Source of the DNA: Puniceicoccaceae bacterium
Lineage (GTDB): Bacteria > Verrucomicrobiota > Verrucomicrobiia > Opitutales > Coraliomargaritaceae
Direction of reading: 5' to 3'
NCBI GenBank assembly: GCA_017854655.1
Contig: JAFMHF010000006.1
Location: forward strand, 1-58,556
Length of the DNA: 58,556 nucleotides
The position numbers were made by a program, and so were the translations under genes. Position 1 is the stretch's first letter. The number at the start of each line of letters is the position of its first letter. Shown in pieces: positions 16,805-25,709 of the stretch. Under the pieces are notes generated by a model. It had not been told where the DNA came from, ran no database searches, and saw only the letters and a list, made by a program, of their open reading frames with translations.

Positions 16805-16907
16805 CTTTAGCCTCGTTGTAGATTTTATCGTATGGTGACTGGATTGTTGGAAAATATATCGTCAAACGGAGTGACTTTACGAGGCAATCTGTCGTAGAAC
16901 ATAGAGG

Positions 16908-18023
16908 ATGTCTTTGATTGATCGATATGTTTTAAAGGAATGGGCGATGGGCTTTGCACTGACACTTAGTGTGATTGTCGGCATCTTGATTCTTCAAAAT
17001 ATGTATGACAGCCTGCCGGACCTCTTAGAGATGGGAGCGAGTTTTGGTGAGGTGGTGTTTTATTACATGCTAGCTCTGCCGACCTATTTGCCTTCGGTCT
17101 TGCCGATTGCGTTCTTAGTATCACTGTTGTTTTCGCTCGGCACCTTGCATCGTAATAATGAGATTACCGCGATGCGTGCTTCTGGAGCAGGACTGTTTCG
17201 TATCAGTCGTTCGCTATGGTTGGCGGGATTTATGCTCTCCGGATTGCTGTTTTATCTAACAGCGTCAGTCGTGCCATACTCGGTAGAGCGTGCGCGTACA
17301 TTTTTTGACAACCTAGAATATGCGGCAGTGGAGCAAGATGTTAGTGCGATTAAGCAGCAAGGCCTAGTCTATAATTTGGGGTTTGATAATCGTAAGGACG
17401 GACGTCTGTGGTTCATGGATCGCTTTAGTGAGCGTGCTTGGCTTGGGCTCGGTGTGAATGTCCACACGCGAGACGAGGAGGGTCAGGAGTTAAACCGAAT
17501 CTCGGCCAGTGAGGCGTATTTCGATGATACGCAGGGGTATTGGGTGTTTCTCAATGGACGCGAGCTCATGCTTGATCCTGAGACCGGCGATCCGATGCGC
17601 ACCATTCCTTTCAAGCAAAAGAGCTTTGAGGAGTTTCACGAAGATCCTAGTTTAATGCTGGCCTTGCATAAAGATCCAAAGGGGCTGTCGTTATTTGAAT
17701 TGCGCCGAATTATCGAGACCGTTCCGCCCGAAGAAAATCCTGTCGTGCACGCGTATTTGGTGCGTTATTTTTCGCTATTAGCCGCGCCTTTTAGTTGCTT
17801 GGTCGTCGTGGGATTAGCGGTGCCGTTTGCTGTCTCTGGCGTGCGGACCAATCCAATGATCGGGATTTCTAAGTGCATGGGCTATTTCCTAATTTTTTAT
17901 GTATTGATCAGTATTGCGACGATCTTGGGGGATCGACAGATCATACCGGCACTGTTGGCAGCGTGGTTGCCGAACCTGGTAATGTTTGGAGCTGGAGCCT
18001 GGCTGTTTCGACAAGCGCGCTAG
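16908..18023 (+). CDS. LptF/LptG-family permease (YjgP/YjgQ)
   Basis: An inner-membrane permease subunit of the lipopolysaccharide export ABC transporter LptB2FG. Three membrane segments precede and three follow a large periplasmic beta-jellyroll region at about residues 100–265. The family N-terminus is present (LIDRYVLKEWAMGFALTLSVIVGILILQN), as are PTYLPSVLPIAFLVSLLFSLG and EITAMRASGAG, the coupling-helix region. The C-terminal pair includes FSCLVVVGLAVPFAV. Sequence alone does not separate LptF from LptG here. Consistent with lpxB elsewhere in the window, the organism makes LPS or a related lipid A. Confidence 0.9.
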   Translation: MSLIDRYVLKEWAMGFALTLSVIVGILILQNMYDSLPDLLEMGASFGEVVFYYMLALPTYLPSVLPIAFLVSLLFSLGTLHRNNEITAMRASGAGLFRISRSLWLAGFMLSGLLFYLTASVVPYSVERARTFFDNLEYAAVEQDVSAIKQQGLVYNLGFDNRKDGRLWFMDRFSERAWLGLGVNVHTRDEEGQELNRISASEAYFDDTQGYWVFLNGRELMLDPETGDPMRTIPFKQKSFEEFHEDPSLMLALHKDPKGLSLFELRRIIETVPPEENPVVHAYLVRYFSLLAAPFSCLVVVGLAVPFAVSGVRTNPMIGISKCMGYFLIFYVLISIATILGDRQIIPALLAAWLPNLVMFGAGAWLFRQAR

Positions 18024-18035
18024 TGCTTAGTATTT

Positions 18036-19184
18036 ATGGATATTTCTAAGGATAACGTGCTCCGTTTGAAGCGCACTGCACGGGAGGGAGCGTTTGGACA
18101 TCCTTGGGTTCGATTAGACGATTTGGATCTGACAGATTGTATACTGATTGATGGCAGCGCGGCGACTTTGATTACAGCTAATGGTCATGCGCTTGGCAGC
18201 GGCGTTTTCGATCGTCGCAATCTGGCAGCGGCGTGGCGGCGTTTCAGCTGGGCCGAAGCGGTGGCGTTTGATGAGAGTTATATCGCTGATACGATTCAAG
18301 AAGCGCTGGCCCGTCGTGGTGAAAGCAACTGTCAGCGACTCATCAGTTCCGATGCGGATTATTTGCCCGGGTTGATTGTGGAGAAATATGCAGACGTACT
18401 AACTATTACTGCTGAGACCGCGGCGGCGGATGCGCACCTCGATATGATCGCAGAACTTTTGAAAGAGCAGCTTGCGCCTCAGGAAATTGTTTTTCTCAAT
18501 AATTGCGAAAGTCGAGCTGTTTATAGCCTCGAGCGTGACGTACGCACATTAAGTGGTAATAATCTAAAAGGCCGCTGGGTTGAAATTGATGAGCTCAGTT
18601 ATCGACTTGATTTGATGCAGCCGCAGAAGCCACGATTTTTTTTAGATCAACGCGAACAACATTCGCTCGTTGGTAGTCTCTGTGAGGGGCGTGTTGTGCT
18701 CGATGCATTTTCGCACTCCGGAGCCTTCGCGATGCAAGCGCTACGTGCGGGCGCCGAGCATGTGGTCGCCACCGATCTTTCAGAGACCTGTGTGAAGGCC
18801 ATCGGCGCCAATGCGCAGCGGAATGAGTGCTTTATTGAAACGATTGATTGTGACGCTGCGGCATTTTTGGCGGAGCGCACGGTTGGGGATTTCGACTGTA
18901 TCATACTCGATCCACCGAGTGAAATGGCAGCAGATCTTGATGCCTTGAAGCAGTTGCACGTCAGCGCATTCCGTTGCTTACCGGCAGGCGGGGTGTTGGC
19001 GACTTATTGCCGGTCAGAGACGATCACACTGGAAGCATTCGAGCGTCTGGTGTCGACTGCGGCTGCTGAAGTCGGCCGCGAAGGTCGGATTTTCGCACGT
19101 ACAGGGCAGCCGTTTGACTTTCCGACACTGCTGAATTTCCCTGAAGGAAACATCTTAAAGGGGCTTATTTTGCAGGTCGAGTAG
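18036..19184 (+). CDS. Class I rRNA methyltransferase, RlmI-like (PUA plus SAM domain)
   Basis: Probably a 23S rRNA m5C methyltransferase. The N-terminal PUA-like segment (VLRLKRTAREGAFGHPWV) is typical of RlmI/RlmK relatives. The SAM-binding loop is VVLDAFSHSGAFAMQALRAG with VVATDLSE, and the catalytic-site motif is IILDPPSE. The family usually shows a Cys in the TxxCS region; here the corresponding stretch reads LATYCRSE. Length of 382 residues is normal. The 3' end overlaps that of the AGCS gene by 20 bases tail to tail. Confidence 0.9.
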   Translation: MDISKDNVLRLKRTAREGAFGHPWVRLDDLDLTDCILIDGSAATLITANGHALGSGVFDRRNLAAAWRRFSWAEAVAFDESYIADTIQEALARRGESNCQRLISSDADYLPGLIVEKYADVLTITAETAAADAHLDMIAELLKEQLAPQEIVFLNNCESRAVYSLERDVRTLSGNNLKGRWVEIDELSYRLDLMQPQKPRFFLDQREQHSLVGSLCEGRVVLDAFSHSGAFAMQALRAGAEHVVATDLSETCVKAIGANAQRNECFIETIDCDAAAFLAERTVGDFDCIILDPPSEMAADLDALKQLHVSAFRCLPAGGVLATYCRSETITLEAFERLVSTAAAEVGREGRIFARTGQPFDFPTLLNFPEGNILKGLILQVE

Positions 19185-20706
19185 CGCTGTCAATTTCGGC
19201 GGCGTGCTTACGGAAAGAGAGCAACTCTTCTTTAATCACAGGGAGAAGTAGATAGACTCCGATTAGATTCGGGAAGCACATGCCCAGAAGCATACCGTCG
19301 GAGAAGTCTGTGACGGCTCCGAGCGACATCGACGCACCGAGTACGATGCAGAGACAAAACAGGAGTTGGTAAGAAATCTTCACTATCTTACTGCTCCCAA
19401 ACAGGCTCGCCCATGCTTGTTGCCCATAATAAGACCACGAGATCATGGTCGAAAACGCGAATAGTGTGACAGCGACAAACAGCACAAAAGGGAACCATGA
19501 GATGACGGATCCAAAGGATTTGGAGGTGATTGCAATGCCATTGCCGGCACTACCCAGCGCTTCGCCGTAATTACCGGTGATGACAATCACTAGTGCCGTT
19601 AGCGAACAAACCACGACGGTATCGATGAATGGTTCAAGGAGCGCGACGATCCCTTCACTCGCGGGTTTGCTTGTCTTGACTGCTGCGTGTGCAATCGGGG
19701 CGGAGCCGATACCAGCTTCATTCGAAAAAGTGCCGCGCTGTATGCCGACCAACATCGCTCCAATCAAGCCTCCCACGTAGGCATCTGGAGTGAACGCTTG
19801 ACTCACTATCAACGCAATCGCTTGAGGGACCTCAGCAAAATGGGTGAATAAAACGGTCAGCGCACCAAAAATGTAGATTATGCACATTAAGGGCACGAGT
19901 TTGGCTGTGACACTTGCAATACGAGTAATGCCGCCAATAATCACTACGCCTACTAAGAGGGCGATGACTACTCCAAAGACCCAGTGGTGTTCGGCTAATA
20001 TACTCTCACTGCCGCCGCTGATTTCAACAAATTGTGCGCATACTTGATTGATCTGAAACATGTTTCCGCCGCCGAGGGATGCACCCACGCATAAGATCGC
20101 AAATATGACCGCGAGCACCGAGCCTACGACTCCCATCGCTTTGCCGCGTTCGGCTAAACCCTTTTTTAGATATTTCATCGCGCCGCCGCTCACTGTGCCA
20201 TCGGCATCAATATCACGATAGCGTACCCCCAATGTGCATTCGGCAAATTTGGTCGTCATGCCTACTAGGCCAATCACCACCATCCAGAAGGCTGCCCCTG
20301 GGCCTCCCTTAGAGATCGCAATCGCAACGCCAGCGATGTTGCCCAGGCCGACGGTGGCCGAGAGCGCTGCTGTGAGTGCCTGAAAATGACTAATTTCACC
20401 AGGGTCGGACGGCTTTGAGTATTTGCCGCTAACCGTGCGTAGGGCTAATCCAAGAAATCTGAAATTGATGAATTTAAAGTATACCGTCAGGAAAATCGCA
20501 GAACCTGCGAGCCAAATGAGTATGAACGGGATCTCTTGTCCCGCGATGGTGAATGGTTTGAAAAAGATAATTTCAAAGATCTTCTCAGTCCAAGGAGCGA
20601 CGGCGTTATTGATCCTGTAGTCCAGACTCTCCTCGCTGGCATGAGCGGTACTGACTAGTAGCGGCAGAAAAGGAAGAAGGTGTAGGTAAGTGAGGAGACG
20701 TAGCAT
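19165..20706 (-). CDS. AGCS-family sodium:alanine (amino acid) symporter
   Basis: An inner-membrane sodium-coupled amino acid transporter of 513 residues with an N-terminal signal-like segment and about ten membrane helices. Family signatures include the ALTAALSATVGLGNIAGVAI motif, GPGAAFWMVVIG, TKFAECTLGVRYRD, QRGTFSNEAGIGSAPIAHA and FAFSTMISWSYYGQQAW. Alanine or glycine is the usual substrate, but specificity is not readable. It is separated from tatA by a strong terminator and so probably has its own promoter. Confidence 0.93.
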   Translation of the reverse strand: MLRLLTYLHLLPFLPLLVSTAHASEESLDYRINNAVAPWTEKIFEIIFFKPFTIAGQEIPFILIWLAGSAIFLTVYFKFINFRFLGLALRTVSGKYSKPSDPGEISHFQALTAALSATVGLGNIAGVAIAISKGGPGAAFWMVVIGLVGMTTKFAECTLGVRYRDIDADGTVSGGAMKYLKKGLAERGKAMGVVGSVLAVIFAILCVGASLGGGNMFQINQVCAQFVEISGGSESILAEHHWVFGVVIALLVGVVIIGGITRIASVTAKLVPLMCIIYIFGALTVLFTHFAEVPQAIALIVSQAFTPDAYVGGLIGAMLVGIQRGTFSNEAGIGSAPIAHAAVKTSKPASEGIVALLEPFIDTVVVCSLTALVIVITGNYGEALGSAGNGIAITSKSFGSVISWFPFVLFVAVTLFAFSTMISWSYYGQQAWASLFGSSKIVKISYQLLFCLCIVLGASMSLGAVTDFSDGMLLGMCFPNLIGVYLLLPVIKEELLSFRKHAAEIDSATRPAK

Positions 20707-20750
20707 ATTAGCGAAAGGGGGCAGATTCGTGAGCGTAGATCTAAAGGTAA

Positions 20751-20780
20751 AAAAATCGCACCAATAATGATGCGATTTTT
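20751..20780. terminator. Bidirectional-looking rho-independent terminator after tatA
   Basis: A perfect 10-bp stem, AAAAATCGCA and TGCGATTTTT, around a 10-base loop, with T-runs on both strands. It lies just downstream of tatA on the minus strand and ends the dnaG-rpoD-tatA transcript before the symporter gene. Confidence 0.85.
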
Positions 20781-20802
20781 CGTTTGCTAAAGTGTATTCG
20801 TG

Positions 20803-21108
20803 TTATGCGTCTTCTTTTTTACTTTCGACTTCGCCGTTCTCGGGAGCTTCGACTACTGGGGTGCTGGCTTCGACTTGTTTGCTTTCTGCGCGTGGGCTCT
20901 GCGTTGGTTCATCTTCGGCGTCCATCGCATTGCGAACATCATTTTCGATGTCAGATGTCGCTTTTTTGAATTCTTTAATCGATTTACCGAAAGACTTGAA
21001 GAGTTCAGGTAGGCGTTTTGCTCCAAAGAGAAGCAGGACGACGAGGAAAATGAGAATCAGCTCCGGTGCACGGAGATTCTGGATAAATGCTAAGAGTTGA
21101 ATGTTCAT
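20803..21108 (-). CDS. tatA: Sec-independent translocase protein TatA/TatE
   Basis: The pore-forming subunit of the twin-arginine translocase. It is 101 residues: a short periplasmic N-terminus, one membrane helix (LILIFLVVLLLFGAKRLP) with the conserved FG-xKRLPEL hinge, and an amphipathic helix (ELFKSFGKSIKEFKKATSD). An acidic, Glu/Pro-rich C-terminal tail follows. tatC is not present here. A Tat-type RRKFI signal on the DUF1501 protein in this window is a possible client. Confidence 0.93.
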   Translation of the reverse strand: MNIQLLAFIQNLRAPELILIFLVVLLLFGAKRLPELFKSFGKSIKEFKKATSDIENDVRNAMDAEDEPTQSPRAESKQVEASTPVVEAPENGEVESKKEDA

Positions 21109-21131
21109 GAGTTAACTGGATTAACTATTTA

Positions 21132-21536
21132 TTAGTTTTCTTGGTCGAGATTGCGATAGATTTTTGCGAGCTCCAGTGTTCGAGCGCTGTCAGCGGTCTT
21201 GACTGTATTGTTGATTTTCGGGTCCCCTTCGAGGATGTCGGCGGTTAACAGTGTTTCGCTTAAACTACTGGGGCGTGCTTTAAGTACCGCAGTTTCGACA
21301 CCTGCATGGTTGGAAGTGATGAGGAATTCATCGCCTAGAGCCATGCCATTCCGTATCGTCGCGATACGCTCAAACAGATCGATGTGTACGATCATCGGTT
21401 CTTTGTCAGTGATCATGGGCGCGGTTTCGCGTCTTTGACCTTCGGTGACGCGGACGCCATTCGGGCCGCCACAACCCGCAAGGATCAAGGCAAGCGCACA
21501 ACTAAAGGCGGTGAGAAGTAGAGAATGTAAACGCAT
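21132..21536 (-). CDS. Hypothetical lipoprotein
   Basis: A 134-residue putative lipoprotein. The N-terminus MRLHSLLLTAFSCALALILAGC has a positive charge, a hydrophobic core and the lipobox LAGC. The mature part is small and beta-rich (VHIDLFERIATIRNGMALGDEFLITSN) with no recognised domain. I chose this ATG, not an upstream one, because the upstream codons overlap the 3' end of rpoD and the lipobox placement is right. It sits between rpoD and tatA on the same strand and is likely cotranscribed. Function unknown. Confidence 0.75.
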   Translation of the reverse strand: MRLHSLLLTAFSCALALILAGCGGPNGVRVTEGQRRETAPMITDKEPMIVHIDLFERIATIRNGMALGDEFLITSNHAGVETAVLKARPSSLSETLLTADILEGDPKINNTVKTADSARTLELAKIYRNLDQEN

Positions 21537-21576
21537 AGATGGCTTTAATAAGAGGAGAGCTAGTTCGGTGGGTTGT

Positions 21577-23787
21577 TTATTTCGTTGCGTTCTCGCGTTT
21601 GAGACTGTCCATGCCTGGTTTTTCGAGATTGATGTCGCCTTCGAAGAAACCATGCAGTTGGCGAATACGAGTCGGGTGACGCATCTTACGAAGCGCTTTG
21701 GCTTCGATCTGACGAATACGTTCACGAGTCACCTTAAACTGGCGGCCAACCTCTTCGAGTGTTCGTGAGTAGCCATCGGCGAGGCCGAAGCGTAGTGAGA
21801 GCACCTTGCGCTCCCGCTCGGTCAAGCTGTCGAGGACGTCGGTGATTTTTTCGCGTAATAAGCTATACGCTGTCATGTCGTAAGGATTCTCGGCTCCCTT
21901 ATCTTCGATGAAGTCACCGAAGTTGGTGTCGTCGGAGTCACCCACTGGGCTTTGTAGAGAGATCGGCTGTTGCGCCATCTTCATGATAGACTGCACACGC
22001 TCGATCGGAAGGTTCATTTCGTCGGCGACTTCCTCGGCGGTGGGCTCGTGGCCCAGCTCTTGGAGAAGTTGCTTCTGCACCTGCATGACTTTATTAAGCG
22101 TCTCGATCATGTGCACCGGGATCCGGATGGTGCGGGCTTGGTCGGCGATGGAGCGAGTGATCGCTTGGCGAATCCACCATGTTGCATAAGTCGAGAATTT
22201 GTAGCCACGGCGGTATTCAAATTTCTCAACCGCTTTCATTAGGCCCATGTTACCTTCTTGAATCAAGTCGAGGAAGGAGAGGCCACGGTTAGTGTATTTC
22301 TTTGCAATCGAGATGACGAGGCGAAGGTTGGCTTCGACCATCTCAGTCTTGGCTTTGTGCGCTTGACGCATGCCAACACGGACTTCGCGGATGATCTCCA
22401 TGAATTCGCGCGCATCCATTTTGAACTCAAGTGTGAGCTCCCCGAGGCGTTTTTTGGTGGCTTTGATGTCGACTTTCTTCTTGCGGCGAGTGGCAACTTT
22501 GCCGGCGGATTCGAGATCGTCGTAGAGGTCGGAAATTTCGCGATAAACTGGAGTCAGATTACTCAGGAAATCTTCAAAGACCTTGAGCTTGAGGCAGTAT
22601 TTACGCAGTACGAGGCGCAGCTCAGTCTCGTATTTCTTCATGCGAGTGCGAGAGCGCTTCTCATTCGAGCTGTTGCCGGACTTGGTTGCTGTGAGCTGGC
22701 TATCCCATGCGGCGTAGATGCGCTCGCCGAGTTTGTGTGCTTGTTCGAGCAGCTTTGGTAGGCTGTTGAAATAGATTTCACGACTCTCAATCTTTTTATC
22801 GAGCACGACGCGGTCGAAGCGTTCTTCGCGATTGAGTAGCTTCTGGACGATGTTGTTTTGGAACTCGAGCGTCAGTGCTGTGGAGAAGAGGGCATCTTGG
22901 GCACGCAGTTCGGCCTTCTCAATACGCTTGGAGATGGCGACTTCTTCCTCTCGAGTCAGCAATGGCACTTGGCCCATTTGCTTGAGATACATCCGAACAG
23001 GATCGTCGAGAATGTCGTTTTGGGAGGTGCGGACTTCTTTCTCTTCGGTCTCTTCCTGGCGAGCCTTGAAGGCTTCAACTTCGGTGTCGTCGAGGATTTC
23101 GACTTCGAGGTTTTGAAGAATAGAAATGATGTTTTCGATTTCGTCAGGATTGCTGACGCTATCGGGCAAGGCTTCGTTGATGTCCTTATAGGTAAGAAAG
23201 CTCTGCTCTTTTGAAAGTCGGATAAGGTTGCGGATGCGCTCATTCAACTTCTCCTGTGCTTTCGCGGAGAGTTTGCGCTTTTTAGGTACAGCTTTTTCGA
23301 TCTCCCTCTTAATCTCTTCTGCTGTGACTACCTTTTTTTTGGCTGTTTTACTAGCAGGAGTCTTTTTTGCTGCAACCTTCTTGGCCGGCGACTGTTTCTT
23401 AGCTGCTTTTTTGACTGGCACTTTTTTGGTCACGCTCTTCTTGGCCGGGACTTTCTTAGCTACTTTCTTAGCTGGCACTTTTTTGGTCACGTTCTTCTTG
23501 GCCGGCGTCTGTTTCTTAGCTACTTTCTTAGCTGGCACTTTTTTAGTCACGCCCTTCTTGACCGGGACTTTCTTAGCAACCTTCTTGGCTGGCACTTTCT
23601 TAGCAACCTTCTTGGCTGGCACTTTTTTGGTCACGCTCTTCTTGGCCGGTGCTTTCTTAGCAACCTTCTTGGCCGGCGCTTTTTTAAGGGGTACCTTTTT
23701 CTTCGCGACTTTTTTGACCGGCGCTTTTTTTGCGGCGGCTTTCTTGGTCACTGTTTTTTTTGCGGTAGTTTTTTTCGCTGCGGACAT
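21577..23787 (-). CDS. rpoD: RNA polymerase sigma factor RpoD (sigma-70) with Lys/Ala-rich N-terminal extension
   Basis: The primary sigma factor. Region 1.1 ([17 protein letters not shown]), region 1.2/2.1 ([22 protein letters not shown]), region 2.3–2.4 ([19 protein letters not shown]) and the region 4 helix-turn-helix ([20 protein letters not shown]) are all present. Before region 1.1 come about 170 residues made almost only of K, A, P, V and T in [11 protein letters not shown] units, similar in composition to histone H1 tails. A longer frame starting at 23853 would overlap dnaG; MSAAKKTT is the natural start. The dnaG-rpoD order is the classical macromolecular synthesis arrangement, without rpsU here. 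Confidence 0.95.
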   Translation of the reverse strand: MSAAKKTTAKKTVTKKAAAKKAPVKKVAKKKVPLKKAPAKKVAKKAPAKKSVTKKVPAKKVAKKVPAKKVAKKVPVKKGVTKKVPAKKVAKKQTPAKKNVTKKVPAKKVAKKVPAKKSVTKKVPVKKAAKKQSPAKKVAAKKTPASKTAKKKVVTAEEIKREIEKAVPKKRKLSAKAQEKLNERIRNLIRLSKEQSFLTYKDINEALPDSVSNPDEIENIISILQNLEVEILDDTEVEAFKARQEETEEKEVRTSQNDILDDPVRMYLKQMGQVPLLTREEEVAISKRIEKAELRAQDALFSTALTLEFQNNIVQKLLNREERFDRVVLDKKIESREIYFNSLPKLLEQAHKLGERIYAAWDSQLTATKSGNSSNEKRSRTRMKKYETELRLVLRKYCLKLKVFEDFLSNLTPVYREISDLYDDLESAGKVATRRKKKVDIKATKKRLGELTLEFKMDAREFMEIIREVRVGMRQAHKAKTEMVEANLRLVISIAKKYTNRGLSFLDLIQEGNMGLMKAVEKFEYRRGYKFSTYATWWIRQAITRSIADQARTIRIPVHMIETLNKVMQVQKQLLQELGHEPTAEEVADEMNLPIERVQSIMKMAQQPISLQSPVGDSDDTNFGDFIEDKGAENPYDMTAYSLLREKITDVLDSLTERERKVLSLRFGLADGYSRTLEEVGRQFKVTRERIRQIEAKALRKMRHPTRIRQLHGFFEGDINLEKPGMDSLKRENATK
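23330..23760 (-). repeat. rpoD: Lysine/alanine codon repeats in the rpoD 5' region
   Basis: Imperfect tandem units encoding [11 protein letters not shown] and VTKKVPAKK. The repeated DNA blocks (for example GGCACTTTTTTGGTCACG on the plus strand) are near-identical in several places, so slippage or recombination could change unit number between strains. Confidence 0.85.
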
Positions 23788-23824
23788 AATGTGGTGTGAT
23801 TGCTTGGAAAGGGGACGACTTTGT

Positions 23825-25657
23825 TTAAATTTTGAGTTGGTGTGGTGCGGCAAGTTCCTTGCTAGCGGCTTTTACTTTGCGCATGAGACCTAGCTGATCT
23901 TCGGGCGATGCGTTGGCGACTTTTTGCCTTAGAGTATTCAGTCGAGTTTTTAAGTAATTGTTGTAAAGGAAGTTGAGATAATTGTTGATTTGATACTCAG
24001 CTAAGTCGGCTTCAACATCTAGGTCTCTAGAGTGTAGGTCGGCGATTAGTTGGCGGTCTTCAATCGTGTCGATGAGATTTTCGATATTTGAAGTATTTTC
24101 AATCAATCCTTCGCGTAGTTCGGCGAGGATGCGTTTGAGGAGACGGCCGGCTGGCGATGTGCTATTAATCCAATCGTAATCAATTATTTCTGAGATTGCT
24201 GCGCTGTGTTCGGGAAAGTGTAGAACGAGCCAAAGTAGCTCCCATGTCCCGTCTGTCAATAGCGTGTCTGTACTGACTTTTTTGGTGGCTTTTTGCTGAT
24301 TCTGACCTGAGTGGTACGTTTGAGGCTTAGGGGATTTTTTGAAATCAACCAGTGCCGCATGGGAATCGACATTTAGAAGCTTTGAGGCGGTCTGTATGTA
24401 ATCTTCGCGAGCAACCTCGGAAGGGACGTGCTGTAATAGATCGAAGATGTTACGCAGGGCAGTGGTTTTCTCGTTGGTGCTGGGGGCGCGGTCTTCGGGC
24501 AGGCTCTCGGAGATGGCCAGCTCGATAGCACTTTTTGAGTTTGCGCGGAGCGGTTCGAGTGCGGCGGCGCCGTGCTGACGCAGTAAGTCGTCGGGGTCGG
24601 CTTTTTCCGGGAGCAATAGATAGCGGAACTCGAGGCCTGCCTTGAAGGCTAGTGGGAGGGCGCGCAGGGCCGCTTTGCGGCCTGCTTTGTCGCCATCCAA
24701 TAAACATTCGACGGTATTGGGCTGGTAGCGCCGCATCAGATGGAGTTGGTCGTCGGTGATTGCGGTGCCCTGTGGAGCGACCGCGGTGTGCAGGCCGACG
24801 GACCAGCAGCGAATCGCGTCGAGTTGACCTTCAACGAGAAGGAAGCTGCCGCCTTCTTTAAGATGCGTGCGGGCGTGATCCATACCGAACAGAATGCGGC
24901 CTTTGTGGAAAATCTGCGTTTCGGGTGAGTTGACGTATTTGGCTTCGCGGGCTGGATCGTCTGCGGGGGTTTGCTCCAGTTGACGTGCGGTAAAGGCGAC
25001 GACGCGCCCTTGCACATCGCGAATCGGCACCATGAGGCGGCCGCGGAAGCGTGATTTGAAATTGTCGTGAAAGTTTTCGTTGTCGCGGGCAAAGAACAAT
25101 CCGCTTTGACGCATCGCGGCGGCGGGGATGCCACGCTCTTTAAAATAGAGCGCGAGTGCATTTCGCGCGACGGGCGCATAGCCTATTTTGACTTCATCTG
25201 CGGTCTCGATCGTGAAGCCGCGTTGATCTTGCCAATATTTACGCACGGGTGCGGCTTCTTCGGACTCAATAAATTGCTGGTGAAACCAAGTCGTGGCGAG
25301 TTCATGGATTTCGAAGATTTGCTTGCGCAGCGACATTTCTTCGCGTGAGGGGCCACCGGCTTCGTATTCGAGGGTGATGTTAAACTTCTTAGCAATGAAC
25401 TCGATGGCTTCAGGGAATTCGAGGTTCTCGACCTTCATGATGAAGGTGAAGCAGTCGCCGCCTTCGCCGGTACTGAAGCATTTATAGAAGCCGCGGTCGG
25501 GGTGGACGTAAAACGACGGGGTCTTCTCCTGAGTAAACGGGCTGAGACCTTTCCATGAACTACCTGCTCGCTTGAGTTCGACGTAGGGAGACACGAGATC
25601 CACCAAATTCACTTGGTGTTTGATCGTTTCGACTGATTTTTGCGCAATGCGGGCCAC
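23825..25657 (-). CDS. dnaG: DNA primase DnaG with degenerate zinc-binding motif
   Basis: Makes RNA primers at the replication fork. 610 residues: N-terminal zinc-finger-like domain, catalytic Toprim core and C-terminal helicase-binding domain. The Toprim is intact ([13 protein letters not shown] near residue 275; [12 protein letters not shown] near 320). The N-terminal motif, normally C-x2-H…C-x2-C, reads [25 protein letters not shown]. Thus Ser, Thr and Thr replace three zinc ligands and only one Cys remains. The surrounding fold residues (EKTPSF, FYKCF) are conserved, so the domain is present but probably does not bind zinc in the usual way. Confidence 0.93.
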   Translation of the reverse strand: MARIAQKSVETIKHQVNLVDLVSPYVELKRAGSSWKGLSPFTQEKTPSFYVHPDRGFYKCFSTGEGGDCFTFIMKVENLEFPEAIEFIAKKFNITLEYEAGGPSREEMSLRKQIFEIHELATTWFHQQFIESEEAAPVRKYWQDQRGFTIETADEVKIGYAPVARNALALYFKERGIPAAAMRQSGLFFARDNENFHDNFKSRFRGRLMVPIRDVQGRVVAFTARQLEQTPADDPAREAKYVNSPETQIFHKGRILFGMDHARTHLKEGGSFLLVEGQLDAIRCWSVGLHTAVAPQGTAITDDQLHLMRRYQPNTVECLLDGDKAGRKAALRALPLAFKAGLEFRYLLLPEKADPDDLLRQHGAAALEPLRANSKSAIELAISESLPEDRAPSTNEKTTALRNIFDLLQHVPSEVAREDYIQTASKLLNVDSHAALVDFKKSPKPQTYHSGQNQQKATKKVSTDTLLTDGTWELLWLVLHFPEHSAAISEIIDYDWINSTSPAGRLLKRILAELREGLIENTSNIENLIDTIEDRQLIADLHSRDLDVEADLAEYQINNYLNFLYNNYLKTRLNTLRQKVANASPEDQLGLMRKVKAASKELAAPHQLKI

Positions 25658-25709
25658 GTATTAAATATATAGGATGCGAGTGGTGCTAGAAAATTGGCCT
25701 GCTTGAAGC

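Noticed and set aside
22258-22761. 167-codon plus-strand frame opposite rpoD
   Set aside because: Antisense to sigma regions 1.2–2; shadow of codon bias.
23330-23760. Regular repeats resembling a CRISPR array
   Set aside because: Units are in-frame lysine/alanine codons within a conserved sigma factor; there are no constant repeats with unique spacers and no cas genes.
23228-23893. Long plus-strand frame opposite the rpoD 5' repeats (rich in [11 protein letters not shown])
   Set aside because: It is the antisense of lysine/alanine codon repeats, so its hydrophobic composition and length are by-products of the repeats.
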